Shown piece after piece: positions 26,951 through 35,577 of a stretch of 64,000 bases of DNA. The notes under the pieces were generated by a model, which was given only the letters and a program-made list of their open reading frames with translations, made no database searches and was not told the origin of the DNA. The stretch covers positions 496,001 to 560,000 of the forward strand of contig CAWHWS010000002.1 of the NCBI GenBank assembly GCA_963833115.1, in the 5' to 3' direction. The number at the start of each line of letters is the position of its first letter. Within the stretch, counting starts at the first letter, position 1. The position numbers and the translations under genes were made by a program. Origin of the DNA: Hasllibacter sp963833115 (GTDB taxonomy: Bacteria > Pseudomonadota > Alphaproteobacteria > Rhodobacterales > Rhodobacteraceae).

Positions 26951-26979
26951 ATCGGATGCTAAAGTTCTTTAGCTGTCAA
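26951..26979 (-). promoter_or_regulatory. promoter of the sugar ABC operon with embedded LacI-type operator
   Basis: On the minus strand TTGACA (26979-26974) is followed after exactly 17 bp by TCCGAT (26956-26951), a fair -35 and a weak -10. The spacer is occupied by the perfect inverted repeat GCTAAAG-TT-CTTTAGC read on the plus strand at 26958-26973. On the plus strand TATAAC at 26989-26994 is a probable -10 for the LacI gene. A repressor bound here would block the transporter promoter and lie over the -35 position of its own gene. Confidence 0.7.
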
Positions 26980-27019
26980 CAAGCCTTCTATAACGAGCCG
27001 TCAGGAGGACCCGATCTCG

Positions 27020-28150
27020 ATGGCCGAAGACATGCGCAGAATCATTGCCCGGCGGTCCGCCGGTACGACGGAGGCGGTCGCCGGCGGCCGGGTGACGATG
27101 CTGGACATCGCCCGCGCGGCCGGCTGCTCGCAGTCCACCGTGTCCTTCGTGCTCAACGGGACCGACGGCATCCGGATCTCCGCGACGACGCGGGACCGCG
27201 TCCTCGCCATCGCCACTGAGATGGGCTACCGGCGCGCCGATCTGGCGGGCCTGCGCCGCGCGACGGCGCGCGAGGGCGGCGTGATCGCCCTGGTGATCGA
27301 CAAGATGACGACGAGCCCCGAAGGTGTCGTGGTCCTGGATGGGCTCCGCGAGGCCGCGCGGGGTATGGGGGCCATCGTCCTGGCCGCCGAGACCGACAAC
27401 GACGCGGTCATCGAGCCCCGCACCATCGAGACCTTCCTCCGCATGGAGGTGCGGATGATCGTCTACGCCTGCATCTTCACCCGCCAGGTGACGGTTCCGC
27501 CGATCCTGCTGGACGCCGCCGTGCCGGTCGTCCTGCTCAACTGCTATGCGGACGTGCCCCTGCCCGCCGTCGTGCCCGACGAGGTCGCCGGCGGACTCCG
27601 CGCCACCCAAACCCTCGTCGATGCCGGGCACGGCAGGATCGGCACCATCACCGGGGAGGCTTTCATGGAGGCGGCCCGCGACCGCCTGCAGGGCTACCGG
27701 GAGGCGCTGCGCGGGGCCGGCATTCCCGTACGCTCCGAGCTCGTCGTCGAAGGCGACTGGTCCGCGAGCGCCGGATACCGGAGCACCCGCGCCCTGATGG
27801 ATCTGGCCGCCCCGCCCACGGCAATCTTCTGCCAGAACGACCGGATGGCGATCGGCTGCTACGAGGCTCTCAAGGAACTCGGGCTCCGGATTCCCGAGGA
27901 CATCTCGGTCGTCGGTTACGATGACGAAGAGATCGCTCGCCACATGTCCCCACCTCTCACCTCTCTGATCCTGCCCAGCCGCGCCATGGGACGATGGGCC
28001 GTCGAACGCGTCGTAGCAGCACCGGAGGACGCTGCATCGCACGCGCGTGTTCGCCTCCAATGCGAGCTGGTCCGGCGCCAGTCGATCGCATCGCCACGCC
28101 AACCCGACGTAAAGGATTTTGCAGCATTCAACGGCGTGAAACCTCAATAG
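27020..28150 (+). CDS. LacI family transcriptional regulator
   Basis: 376 residues. A 27-residue N-terminal tail precedes the LacI helix-turn-helix (MLDIARAAGCSQSTVSFVLNG), followed by the sugar-binding core (GVIALVIDKM..., FCQNDRMAIGCYEALKELGLRIPEDISVVGYDDEE). It should sense the sugar carried by the divergent importer and act at the palindrome at 26958-26973. AGGAGG at 27003-27008 lies 11 bases before the ATG, slightly long. The gene is overlapped over its full length, on the other strand, by the run-on reading frame of the VapC-like gene. Confidence 0.92.
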   Translation: MAEDMRRIIARRSAGTTEAVAGGRVTMLDIARAAGCSQSTVSFVLNGTDGIRISATTRDRVLAIATEMGYRRADLAGLRRATAREGGVIALVIDKMTTSPEGVVVLDGLREAARGMGAIVLAAETDNDAVIEPRTIETFLRMEVRMIVYACIFTRQVTVPPILLDAAVPVVLLNCYADVPLPAVVPDEVAGGLRATQTLVDAGHGRIGTITGEAFMEAARDRLQGYREALRGAGIPVRSELVVEGDWSASAGYRSTRALMDLAAPPTAIFCQNDRMAIGCYEALKELGLRIPEDISVVGYDDEEIARHMSPPLTSLILPSRAMGRWAVERVVAAPEDAASHARVRLQCELVRRQSIASPRQPDVKDFAAFNGVKPQ

Positions 28151-28303
28151 GGTGCACCCCACAGCGACCTCGATGTGAAACGTCTCCTGCGGCGTCACCT
28201 GAACGACCTGCGTCGCGGTCAGGTCGACCGTGCCATTGTGGAACGCCCCTCGAGGCGGGTCTGGACCCTGACGCGACACCGATCGCCCGATGACTGATCG
28301 CCC

Positions 28304-28690
28304 CTGTCGCACGTGCTCGAGCTGCAGCCCCTCGACCTCGACGTTCCTCCATTCGCGGTCCGTCGTCAGGACCGGCACCCCCATCGCGATCCCGAGCGCC
28401 GTGCAGACGCGATCCCCCAGCCCCCGGCCATGCCGCCTCGTAGGCAGGTAGAGCGCCGCCGCGGCATAGGCGGCCTCCGTGTCGTGGGCACGGACGTCGA
28501 GCACCAGTTCGTCGATCACCGCCCGCGCCGCCTCGGGCGACGCGCCCTCGCGCAGTAACTCCTTCGCCACCTCCTGCAGGTTCACCGCCGAGATCGTCGC
28601 CCGGCCGACATACGCGGCGACGGCATCGCCGCCGGGCTCCCCGCGCAGCATGGCGAGCACGGCGGAGGCGTCGAGGACGACGTCGCTCAC
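28304..28690 (-). CDS. VapC-like PIN-domain toxin (stop codon missing, frame runs on)
   Basis: The first 129 residues are a full PIN domain. The four acidic metal ligands are visible: Asp7 (VVLDASAVLA), Glu40 (NLQEVAKEL), Asp93 (LGDRVC) and Asp111 (LTTDREW). These RNases cleave tRNA or mRNA unless neutralised by the cognate antitoxin. The start GTG at 28690 overlaps the antitoxin stop (GTGA). Normal VapC proteins end about here (VEGLQLEHVR), but no stop occurs: the frame stays open to 26969, 573 codons in all, antisense to the whole LacI gene. I give the domain limits. Either the stop was lost, or the protein carries a long meaningless tail that could hamper its activity. Confidence 0.7.
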
Positions 28691-28983
28691 GCGGCCCCCT
28701 CGTCGCCGGCCCGGCCGCCGCCCGCCCCGCCCTCCTCGGCATCGGCTTCGGCATGTCGGTCGCGCAGGAAGTCCTCCGTGGTGCGCGGGCTCTCGACCGC
28801 CGCTCGGTACAGTTCGCGCGCCCGGCGCACGCGATGGCCGAGGGGTTCGAGCCGGACCACGTCGCCCTCCATCGTCAGGTGCAGCTTGGTGTCTCCGGTC
28901 AGACCCATCGCCTTACGCACCGCGCGCGGCAGGATCAGGCGGCCGTTCGAAGCCACGCGGACGTCCATGCTCGCGTCGGTCAT
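28687..28983 (-). CDS. AbrB/MazE-fold antitoxin (VapB-like)
   Basis: 98 residues. Residues 5-48 form a swapped-hairpin AbrB domain (MDVRVASNGRLILPRAVRKAMGLTGDTKLHLTMEGDVVRLEPL), followed by a helical, Arg- and acid-rich tail that would bind the toxin. The ATG at 28983 has a weak GAGAAG ribosome site; upstream in-frame starts only add unrelated sequence. It precedes the PIN gene with a 4-bp overlap, the standard antitoxin-toxin order, and probably represses the pair. Confidence 0.8.
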   Translation of the reverse strand: MTDASMDVRVASNGRLILPRAVRKAMGLTGDTKLHLTMEGDVVRLEPLGHRVRRARELYRAAVESPRTTEDFLRDRHAEADAEEGGAGGGRAGDEGAA

Positions 28984-29276
28984 CGGTCGCTTCTCGCATT
29001 CGGTGGCACGTGATGGGGACAGACCATGATCGTAGACCGCGCCATCATGCCGGAAACGAGCATCTGCACCGTGGAGCTTGTCGGCCGGCTCATGCCATCC
29101 CAGGGGTGGAACAGCCGAGGGACCGTTCGCGAGCCCGTCCCGCAAACCGACATTTGGTGGAACGCATCAGCCGATGTCCGACAACGTTCTATCGAACGGC
29201 TAACTGGACGACGTGACTGCCGGACGGCTTCGCGGACAGATGCGGCCCGTCGGGCGGTCCCGGCCGGGGAACACGC

Positions 29277-29861
29277 ATGTCGCTTATCGGATACGCGCGC
29301 GTCTCGACCGCCGAGCAGGACCTCGCGCTCCAGATCGACGCCCTCGCCGCCGCGGGCCGCGTCTTCGAGGATCGGGGCGTATCGGACGCGAGGACGGAGC
29401 GCCCCGGCCTGGCCGAGGCGCTGCGCTCCCTGCGCGAAGGCGACACGCTCGTCGTGTGGAAGCTCGACCGGCTGGGCCGCTCGATGACGCACCTCCTCGC
29501 GGTCGTCTTGGACCTCGAGGCCCGCGGCGTGGGCTTCCGCTCGCTCACCGAGGCCATCGACACGGCCACCCCCGCGGTGCGGCTCATCTTCTACGTCTTC
29601 GGCGCCCTCGGGCAGTTCGAGCGCGACCTCATCCGCGAGCGCACCGGCGCCGGGCTCGCCGCAGCCGCCGTGCGGGGCCGCAAGGGCGGCCGGCCCGTCG
29701 CGGCCACGCCCGAGAAGGTCGCCCGCACCCGCCGCCTCATCGCCCAGGGCCTCACCGTGCGCGAGGCCGCCGCCCGAGTGCGCGTCGGCAAGTCCGCCCT
29801 CTACGAGGCGTTCAGGGTCAGCCCCGACACGGACGCCAACACCGGCACCGCGGACGATTAA
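29277..29861 (+). CDS. serine recombinase (resolvase/invertase family)
   Basis: 194 residues. The catalytic domain begins MSLIGYARVSTAEQDLALQID with Ser10 as nucleophile. It keeps RTERPGL, VWKLDRLGRS and FERDLIRERTGAGLAAA, and ends in a Hin-type helix-turn-helix (RRLIAQGLTVREAAARVRVGKSALYEAF). It catalyses site-specific inversion or resolution. No transposase accompanies it. A TGTCCGACAA half-site-like sequence at 29175-29184 upstream is the only hint of a recombination site. It sits beside the toxin-antitoxin pair between two catabolic transport clusters, so it is probably a leftover of a mobile element. Confidence 0.88.
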   Translation: MSLIGYARVSTAEQDLALQIDALAAAGRVFEDRGVSDARTERPGLAEALRSLREGDTLVVWKLDRLGRSMTHLLAVVLDLEARGVGFRSLTEAIDTATPAVRLIFYVFGALGQFERDLIRERTGAGLAAAAVRGRKGGRPVAATPEKVARTRRLIAQGLTVREAAARVRVGKSALYEAFRVSPDTDANTGTADD

Positions 29862-30032
29862 CGGCGTCAGAACCCGGACGGGAAGCGGAGCGATCTACGA
29901 CGTAGGCACGCGAGGATGCGTGGCGACGCCTTCGGCCGCCGGGGAACTCACGGCGGTTGACCGGGCGGATCCGGTAGGGCCAGGATGGCGCATGACCGGT
30001 TCCAAGATTCCGATGCATCCATGCTCGCCTGA

Positions 30033-30989
30033 ATGTCGTCGGTAATCTGGCTCATCGGCCAGAGGCTCGCCCTGGGGATCGTCACGCTCCTCGTGGTCTC
30101 GCTGCTCATCTTCTTCGCGGTCGAGCTGCTGCCGGGCGACATCGCCCAGGCGATCCTCGGCCGCGGCGCGACGCCCGAGACCGTCGCGGTCCTCCGGGAC
30201 CATCTCGGCCTCGATCAGCCCGCGCCGCTGCGATACGCCGGATGGCTCGGCGGCGTCCTCCAGGGCGATCTTGGCGTCTCCCTCGTCTCCGGCGACCCGG
30301 TCGCCGAGATCATCGGCGGGCGCCTCGCCAACACGCTCTTCCTGTCGGCCTATGCGGCGCTGATCGCGATCCCGGTCTCGATCGGCCTGGGCGTGCTGGT
30401 GGCGCTCTGGCGCGACACGGTCTTCGACCGGGCCGCCAATGTCGGGACGCTGATCTCGATCTCGTCGCCGGAGTTCTTCCTCGGCTACGTCCTGATCCTG
30501 CTCCTGTCGGTGAATGCGGGTCTCTTCCCCGCCATCGCCACGCTCGAGTCCGACCTCACCCTGCCGGAGCTGCTCCACCGCACCTTCCTGCCGGCGCTGA
30601 CGCTCGTCCTGGTGGTCACGGCGCACATGATGCGCATGACGCGGGCGGCGATCATCAACCTGCTGTCGAGCCCGTACATCGAGATGGCCCGGCTGAAGGG
30701 GATGCCGCCCTGGAAGGTGATCGTGCGCCACGCCCTGCCCAACGCGTGGGCGCCGATCATCAACGTCGTCGCGCTGAACGTCGCCTATCTCGTCACCGGC
30801 GTGGTGCTGGTGGAGGTGGTGTTCGTCTATCCCGGCATCGGGCAGCTGTTGATCGATGCCGTGGCCAAGCGCGACTTTCCGATCGTGCAGGCCTGCTGCC
30901 TCATCTTCGCGGCGACGTTCATCCTGCTCAACCTCGCGGCCGATATCGGCGCCATCCTGACGAACCCGCGCCTGCGGTTCCCCAAGTGA
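30033..30989 (+). CDS. ABC transporter permease, DppB type (second system)
   Basis: 318 residues of the DppB family: IVTLLVVSLLIFFAVELLPGDIAQAILG, the loop RDHLGLDQPAPLRY, and the coupling segment EMARLKGMPPWKVIVRHALPNAWAPI. It opens an operon of two permeases and a double ATPase. The matching receptor is not upstream but about 3 kb downstream at 36701. A 17-codon frame (29991-30044) overlaps its start but shows nothing recognisable. Confidence 0.9.
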   Translation: MSSVIWLIGQRLALGIVTLLVVSLLIFFAVELLPGDIAQAILGRGATPETVAVLRDHLGLDQPAPLRYAGWLGGVLQGDLGVSLVSGDPVAEIIGGRLANTLFLSAYAALIAIPVSIGLGVLVALWRDTVFDRAANVGTLISISSPEFFLGYVLILLLSVNAGLFPAIATLESDLTLPELLHRTFLPALTLVLVVTAHMMRMTRAAIINLLSSPYIEMARLKGMPPWKVIVRHALPNAWAPIINVVALNVAYLVTGVVLVEVVFVYPGIGQLLIDAVAKRDFPIVQACCLIFAATFILLNLAADIGAILTNPRLRFPK

Positions 30990-32053
30990 GCGAACTCGTC
31001 CTGCCCGGCCTCGTCCTCGCCGCGCTCGCCGCGGGCGCCGCGCTGGCCGCGCGGCGGGGGGACCGGACCCGGGCCGCGACCCTCGCGGCGCTCATGGTCC
31101 TGGGGGGAGTGCTCTGGGCGACGGTGGGCGCCTGGCCGCTGCGGTGGCTCGGGGTGGCGGCCCTCGTCGTCGCGGGCTCGGCCGCCGCCGGCTGGGCCTT
31201 CAGGTGGATCCTCCTCGCCGTCCTGCCCGCGCGGGCCGGCCCCGCCCTGCGCGCCGCGCCGCTGACGGCCGCGTTCGGGATGCTGGTGATCCTCGTCTTC
31301 TCCGTCGTAGGCCTCTTCGCGCCGCTGCTCGCGCCCTATGGCGAGGCGGAGGTGGTCGGCGGCGCCTTCGCCATGGCGGACGGGCGGATGTGGCTCGGGG
31401 GCGACCAGCTCGGCCGGGACCTGCTCTCGCGGCTCATCTTCGGCACGCGCAACACCGTCGGCCTCGCGCTGCTGGCGACGACCCTGGCCTTCGTGCTCGG
31501 CGCGTCGGCGGGCCTCTATGCCGCGGTGCGGGGCGGCTGGGTCGACCAGGCGCTCGGCCGGATCGTCGACGTCGTGATGTCGGTGCCCTCGCTGATCTTC
31601 GCGCTCCTGGTGCTGTCGATCCTCGGCACCAGCCTCGAGATCATCGTCGTCATCATCACGGTCGTCTACGCGCCGCGCGTCTTCCGCCTCACCCGCGCGG
31701 TGGCGGGCGACGTCATGACGATGGACTACATCGAAGCCGCGCGCCTGCGCGGAGAGGGCGACTGGCACCTCATCCGGCGCGAGATCCTGCCCAACGCCTC
31801 CGCTCCCCTCATCGCCGAGTTCGGGCTGGAGTTCTGCTTCGTCTTCCTGCTGATCTCGGGGCTGTCGTTCCTGGGCCTGGGGATCCAGCCGCCGGCGGCG
31901 GATTGGGGCTCGATGGTGCGCGAGACGGCGACGCTGATCTCGTTCGGAGTGACGACGCCGCTCATCCCGGCGGCGGCCATCGCGACGCTGACGGTGGCGG
32001 TCAACTTCGTGGTCGACTGGATGCTGCACCGGTCCTCCGGCCTCAAGACCTGA
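30986..32053 (+). CDS. ABC transporter permease, DppC type, with extra N-terminal helices
   Basis: 355 residues, some 60 longer than usual DppC proteins. The family core starts near residue 90 (LTAAFGMLVILVFSVVGLFAPLLAPYG, then WLGGDQLGRDLLSRLIFGTRNTVGLALL) and includes EAARLRGEGDWHLIRREILPNASAPL. The added N-terminus holds two to three hydrophobic segments (LVLPGLVLAALAAGAALAA; TLAALMVLGGVLWATVGAW; VAALVVAGSAAAGWAF). The GTG at 30986 overlaps the upstream stop (GTGA). Confidence 0.85.
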   Translation: MSELVLPGLVLAALAAGAALAARRGDRTRAATLAALMVLGGVLWATVGAWPLRWLGVAALVVAGSAAAGWAFRWILLAVLPARAGPALRAAPLTAAFGMLVILVFSVVGLFAPLLAPYGEAEVVGGAFAMADGRMWLGGDQLGRDLLSRLIFGTRNTVGLALLATTLAFVLGASAGLYAAVRGGWVDQALGRIVDVVMSVPSLIFALLVLSILGTSLEIIVVIITVVYAPRVFRLTRAVAGDVMTMDYIEAARLRGEGDWHLIRREILPNASAPLIAEFGLEFCFVFLLISGLSFLGLGIQPPAADWGSMVRETATLISFGVTTPLIPAAAIATLTVAVNFVVDWMLHRSSGLKT

Positions 32054-32064
32054 AGGAGACGCCC

Positions 32065-33699
32065 GTGGAGCAGCCCGCCGACGACGTCCTGCTGGAGATC
32101 GAGGGCCTGCGCATCGAGGGACGCAGCGGCGAGGACTGGGCCGAGATCGTGCACGGCGTCGACCTGACCCTGCGCCGCGGCGAGGTGCTCGGCCTCATCG
32201 GCGAGAGCGGGGCGGGAAAGTCGACGATCGGCCTGGCCGCGATGGGCTTCGCGCGCGACGGCTGCCGCATCTCGGGCGGCTCGGTCCGGTTCGACGGGCG
32301 CGACCTGCTGACCCTGCCCGAGGCGGAACGGCGGCGCCTGCGCGGCACCCGCATCGCCTATGTCGCGCAATCGGCGGCCGCGTCCTTCAACCCCGCCCAC
32401 AAGATCATCGACCAGACCATTGAGACGCCGCTCCATTACCGCCTCTCGGGCCGGGCGGAGGCGCGCCGGGACGCGCGGGCGCTCTATGCCCGGCTGCGGC
32501 TGCCCGACCCGGACGCGATCGGCTTTCGCTATCCGCACCAGGTCTCGGGCGGCCAGCTCCAGCGCGCGATGACGGCCATGGCGATGGCCTCGCGCCCGGA
32601 CCTCATCGTCTTCGACGAGCCGACGACCGCCCTCGACGTGACGACCCAGATCGAGGTCCTCGCCGCGATCCGCGAGATCGTCGACCAGTCCGGCACGGCC
32701 GCGATCTACATCACCCACGACCTCGCGGTGGTCGCGCAGATGGCCGATACGATCAAGGTCCTGCTCCGGGGCGACGAGGTCGAGGAGGCGCCCACCGCCG
32801 AGATGCTGTCGGCGCCGAAGGAGGAGTACACCCGCAGCCTCTGGGCCGTGCGCAGCTTCGCCCGGCCGATGAAGGCGCGCCCCGCGGGCAGCGTGCCGGC
32901 CGTCTCGATCCGCGGGGTCGACGCGGCCTACGGGACGGTCAAGGTGCTCGAGGACGTGTCCTTCGACATCCATCCAGGCATGACCGTCGCCGTGGTGGGC
33001 GAGTCGGGCTCGGGCAAGTCCACGACCGCGCGCTGCGTCACCGGGCTCCTGCCGCCGACGGGCGGAGAGGTCGCGATGCGGGGCGAGGTCCTGCCGGCCT
33101 CCTTCCGCCAGCGCAGCAAGGACCAGCTGCGCCAGGCGCAGATGATCTACCAGATGGCCGACACCGCTTTGAATCCCAAGCAGCGCATCTCCGAGATCGT
33201 CGGCCGGCCCGCGAGGTTCTACGGCGGCCTCAGGGGCGCGGCGCTCGGAGCGCGGGTGGACGAGCTCCTCGACCTCATCGAGCTGGAGCCCGCGCTCTAC
33301 CGCGACCGCCTGCCCTCGGAGCTCTCGGGCGGGCAGAAGCAGCGCGTGGGCATCGCGCGGGCGCTGGCCGCCGAGCCCTCCTTCGTCATCTGCGACGAGG
33401 TGACGAGCGCGCTCGACCAGCTCGTCGCCGAAGGGATCCTGCGCCTCCTCGGCCGGCTGCAGGACGAGCTGGGCCTGGCCTACATGTTCATCACCCACGA
33501 CCTCGCGACGGTGCGCGCCATCGCCGACGAGGTCGTCGTGATGCAGCGCGGGCGCGTGGTGGAGCAGGGGCCGCGGGACGCGATGTTCCGCCCGCCGCAC
33601 CACCCCTACACGGACCTCCTGCTGTCCTCCGTGCCCGAGATGGACCCGGACTGGCTGACCGGGCTGCTCCGGGCCAGGGGGGAGGCGCCCGCGGGCTAG
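32065..33699 (+). CDS. ABC transporter ATP-binding protein, two DppD/DppF-type domains in one chain
   Basis: 544 residues. First domain: Walker A GESGAGKST at 46-54, signature QVSGGQLQRAMTAMAM, Walker B LIVFDEPTTALDVTTQ. Second domain: Walker A GESGSGKST at 312-320, signature ELSGGQKQRVGIARAL, Walker B FVICDEVTSALD. It thus fuses the DppD and DppF roles and feeds the two permeases before it. GTG 32065 is supported by AAGGAG seven bases upstream. Its TAG stop is shared with the convergent dioxygenase gene in a 4-bp CTAG. Confidence 0.9.
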   Translation: MEQPADDVLLEIEGLRIEGRSGEDWAEIVHGVDLTLRRGEVLGLIGESGAGKSTIGLAAMGFARDGCRISGGSVRFDGRDLLTLPEAERRRLRGTRIAYVAQSAAASFNPAHKIIDQTIETPLHYRLSGRAEARRDARALYARLRLPDPDAIGFRYPHQVSGGQLQRAMTAMAMASRPDLIVFDEPTTALDVTTQIEVLAAIREIVDQSGTAAIYITHDLAVVAQMADTIKVLLRGDEVEEAPTAEMLSAPKEEYTRSLWAVRSFARPMKARPAGSVPAVSIRGVDAAYGTVKVLEDVSFDIHPGMTVAVVGESGSGKSTTARCVTGLLPPTGGEVAMRGEVLPASFRQRSKDQLRQAQMIYQMADTALNPKQRISEIVGRPARFYGGLRGAALGARVDELLDLIELEPALYRDRLPSELSGGQKQRVGIARALAAEPSFVICDEVTSALDQLVAEGILRLLGRLQDELGLAYMFITHDLATVRAIADEVVVMQRGRVVEQGPRDAMFRPPHHPYTDLLLSSVPEMDPDWLTGLLRARGEAPAG

Positions 33700-34823
33700 C
33701 CGCCGCCCCGCAGGAGCGTGCGGTAGGTCGAGCGCATGGCCGCGCGGTCGACGTAGCAGCCGCGCAGGTGGCGCTCGCCGCTCTCGGCGACGAACGCCTC
33801 GCGCCCGTGGACGATGCGGTGGTTGTCGAACACCGCGCACATCCCGCCCTCCAGCCGCAGGTGCAGGGCGAAGCGCGGCTCGCGCAGCATCCGCAGGAAG
33901 CGCACGAGCGCGGGGTAGTAGTCGTCGAGCAGGCGCTGGGGCAGGTCGAGCCTGTCCTGCAGGTGCTGGGAGACGGTGACGCCGGAGACCGCGCCCGAAT
34001 GGTCGACCTCGATCACCCTCTGATGCGAGCGGTAGTCCCAGCCCTCGTGGCGCCGGTAGAACGGGATCTCGTGGCCCGCCAGCAGGTCGAACGCGGCCGG
34101 GTCGGCGGCGCGCAGGGCCTCGGCCACGGCCGCGCCGTCGACGAAGATCGTGCGCCCGCCCTCCACGGTGTTGACGCGTGCGTGCAGGAACTGGATGCCC
34201 GGCGCCGCCTCCTCGTTGGGCAGGTCGGTGTGCATCTCCAGGGCACGGGCGGTGTAGGCGAGGTTGGTGGGCGCGATGCTGAGGCGGACGTCGAAATAGT
34301 GCCCGTCCACCGTCGGCGTGACGGGCCCGAGCGCTTCGGCCAGGCGGGTGAGGCCGGCGTCCGTCCCCTCCATCCCGGTGACGATCGCCATCCCGTCCTC
34401 GATCAGCGCGCGGGCGAGGCGCAGACGCCCGTCCCCCGCGCCGTCCACCTCCGCCTGGGCGAGGCGCAGGAGGTCCGCCGGCGCCGGGCCATCCCAGAGC
34501 CTACGGGGCAGCCCCGCGGGGTCGCGCTCGCGCCCGTGCTCCGCGACCTCCTCCAGGAGGGGGAGGGGCAGGCGCGTCGCCGCCGCCTCCCCGGTCCAGT
34601 CGATCACCAGTTGGCCGCCCTCCAGGCGCGCCGCGCGCGCCGCGGGGCTACCTTCCAGGGCGGCGATGTCGAACACCCGCTCGCGGGTCTCGGGGTCGAC
34701 CGCCGAGGGGTCCGCGTCCCGCAACCAGTGGTAGTTGAAGTAGGCCCGCCCGGCTCCGAGCGGCACCTCCAGCCCCCGCGCGCCGAGGGCGACCCCGGCC
34801 GGCGCCTCCGCCTCATCCCGCAT
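33696..34823 (-). CDS. TauD/TfdA dioxygenase, gamma-butyrobetaine/trimethyllysine hydroxylase-like
   Basis: 375 residues with the two-part layout of gamma-butyrobetaine dioxygenase (BBOX) and trimethyllysine dioxygenase. A small N-terminal GBBH-like domain (YFNYHWLRDADPSAVDPETRERVFD; zinc cysteines absent) precedes the catalytic double-stranded beta-helix. Iron ligands His198 and Asp200 (EMHTDLP) and His339 (FDNHRIVHGR) are present, and an Arg near 351-354 can bind 2-oxoglutarate. Expected reaction: O2- and 2-oxoglutarate-dependent hydroxylation of a trimethylammonium acid, e.g. gamma-butyrobetaine to L-carnitine. It overlaps the aldolase gene upstream by 11 bp. The carnitine-degradation cluster lies 5 kb away. 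Substrate choice between gamma-butyrobetaine and trimethyllysine cannot be decided from sequence alone. Confidence 0.85.
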   Translation of the reverse strand: MRDEAEAPAGVALGARGLEVPLGAGRAYFNYHWLRDADPSAVDPETRERVFDIAALEGSPAARAARLEGGQLVIDWTGEAAATRLPLPLLEEVAEHGRERDPAGLPRRLWDGPAPADLLRLAQAEVDGAGDGRLRLARALIEDGMAIVTGMEGTDAGLTRLAEALGPVTPTVDGHYFDVRLSIAPTNLAYTARALEMHTDLPNEEAAPGIQFLHARVNTVEGGRTIFVDGAAVAEALRAADPAAFDLLAGHEIPFYRRHEGWDYRSHQRVIEVDHSGAVSGVTVSQHLQDRLDLPQRLLDDYYPALVRFLRMLREPRFALHLRLEGGMCAVFDNHRIVHGREAFVAESGERHLRGCYVDRAAMRSTYRTLLRGGG

Positions 34824-35568
34824 AGTCGCTGCCCTCCCGGTCGAGGATGGCCCTGAGCCCCGCGAGGTGCAGCTCGGACTGGCCGGGATAGTCCGCGATC
34901 GCGGCGGCGGTGCTCTCGGCCACCTCGTCGGTCAAGACCCGCAGCGGCAGGCCGGTCTGCAGCGCGCGGATGTAGGTCTCGGCGGAGCGCTCAAAGTAGT
35001 AGAGGCGGTTGAACGTGTCCGCCACGGTGTCGCCGATCACCAGGAGGCCGTGGTTACCCATCACCATGACCTTCTTGTCCGGGTCCGTGAGCTGCGCCGC
35101 GATCCGCTCGCCCTCGTCCTCGAGCGCGAGGCCGGCGTAGCCCTCGTCGATCACCACGCGGCCGAAGAAGGTGGCGCTGTTCTGGTCGATCGCCGGCAGG
35201 CGCGAATCGGCCAGGCTCGCCAGCACCGTCGAGAAGATCGGATGCGCGTGCATCACGCAGCGCGCGTGCGGCACGCGCCGGTGGACCGATCCGTGCAGGC
35301 CCCAGGCGGTGGGGTCCGGCGCGCCGGGGCGGTCCATCGTGCCGGGATCGTCCGCGTCCAGAAGCAGGATGTCGGAGGCGCGGATCGTCGCGAAGTGGCG
35401 CTGGTCGGGGTTCACCAGGAACCGCCGCCCGGAGGCGTCCACCGCCAGGGAGAAGTGGTTCGCCACGGCCTCGTGGAGGTTCAGGCGCGCGGCCCAGCGG
35501 AAGGCGGCGGCGAGGTCCGTCCGCTCGACGCGGTGGGTCAGGCCGGGGATGGCAGTCTGATCGTTCAC
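34813..35568 (-). CDS. class II aldolase/adducin family protein
   Basis: 251 residues of the class II aldolase/adducin fold. The zinc-binding HAHPIFSTVLASL is clear, as are NHFSLAVD and the second part HGLLVIGDTVADTFNRLYYFERSAE with another zinc histidine. Members cleave or epimerise small sugar phosphates, or act as decarboxylases. No ATG exists at the proper place; GTG 35568, preceded by AGGGAG, gives the normal length. It is the first gene of a two-gene unit with the dioxygenase and is divergent from the LysR gene. Its partner suggests an unusual hydroxylated quaternary-amine substrate, but this is inference. Confidence 0.82.
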   Translation of the reverse strand: MNDQTAIPGLTHRVERTDLAAAFRWAARLNLHEAVANHFSLAVDASGRRFLVNPDQRHFATIRASDILLLDADDPGTMDRPGAPDPTAWGLHGSVHRRVPHARCVMHAHPIFSTVLASLADSRLPAIDQNSATFFGRVVIDEGYAGLALEDEGERIAAQLTDPDKKVMVMGNHGLLVIGDTVADTFNRLYYFERSAETYIRALQTGLPLRVLTDEVAESTAAAIADYPGQSELHLAGLRAILDREGSDYAG

Positions 35569-35577
35569 GGTGGCGCT

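Noticed and set aside
24292..27219. Long plus-strand open frame (975 codons) across the sugar ABC operon
   Set aside because: It is antisense to four clearly recognisable genes, has an Arg/Ala/His-rich composition without domains, and arises from high G+C at third positions.
29175..29202. Putative res site (TGTCCGACAA half-site) upstream of the serine recombinase
   Set aside because: Only one half fits; the opposite half agrees poorly and no further subsites are visible.
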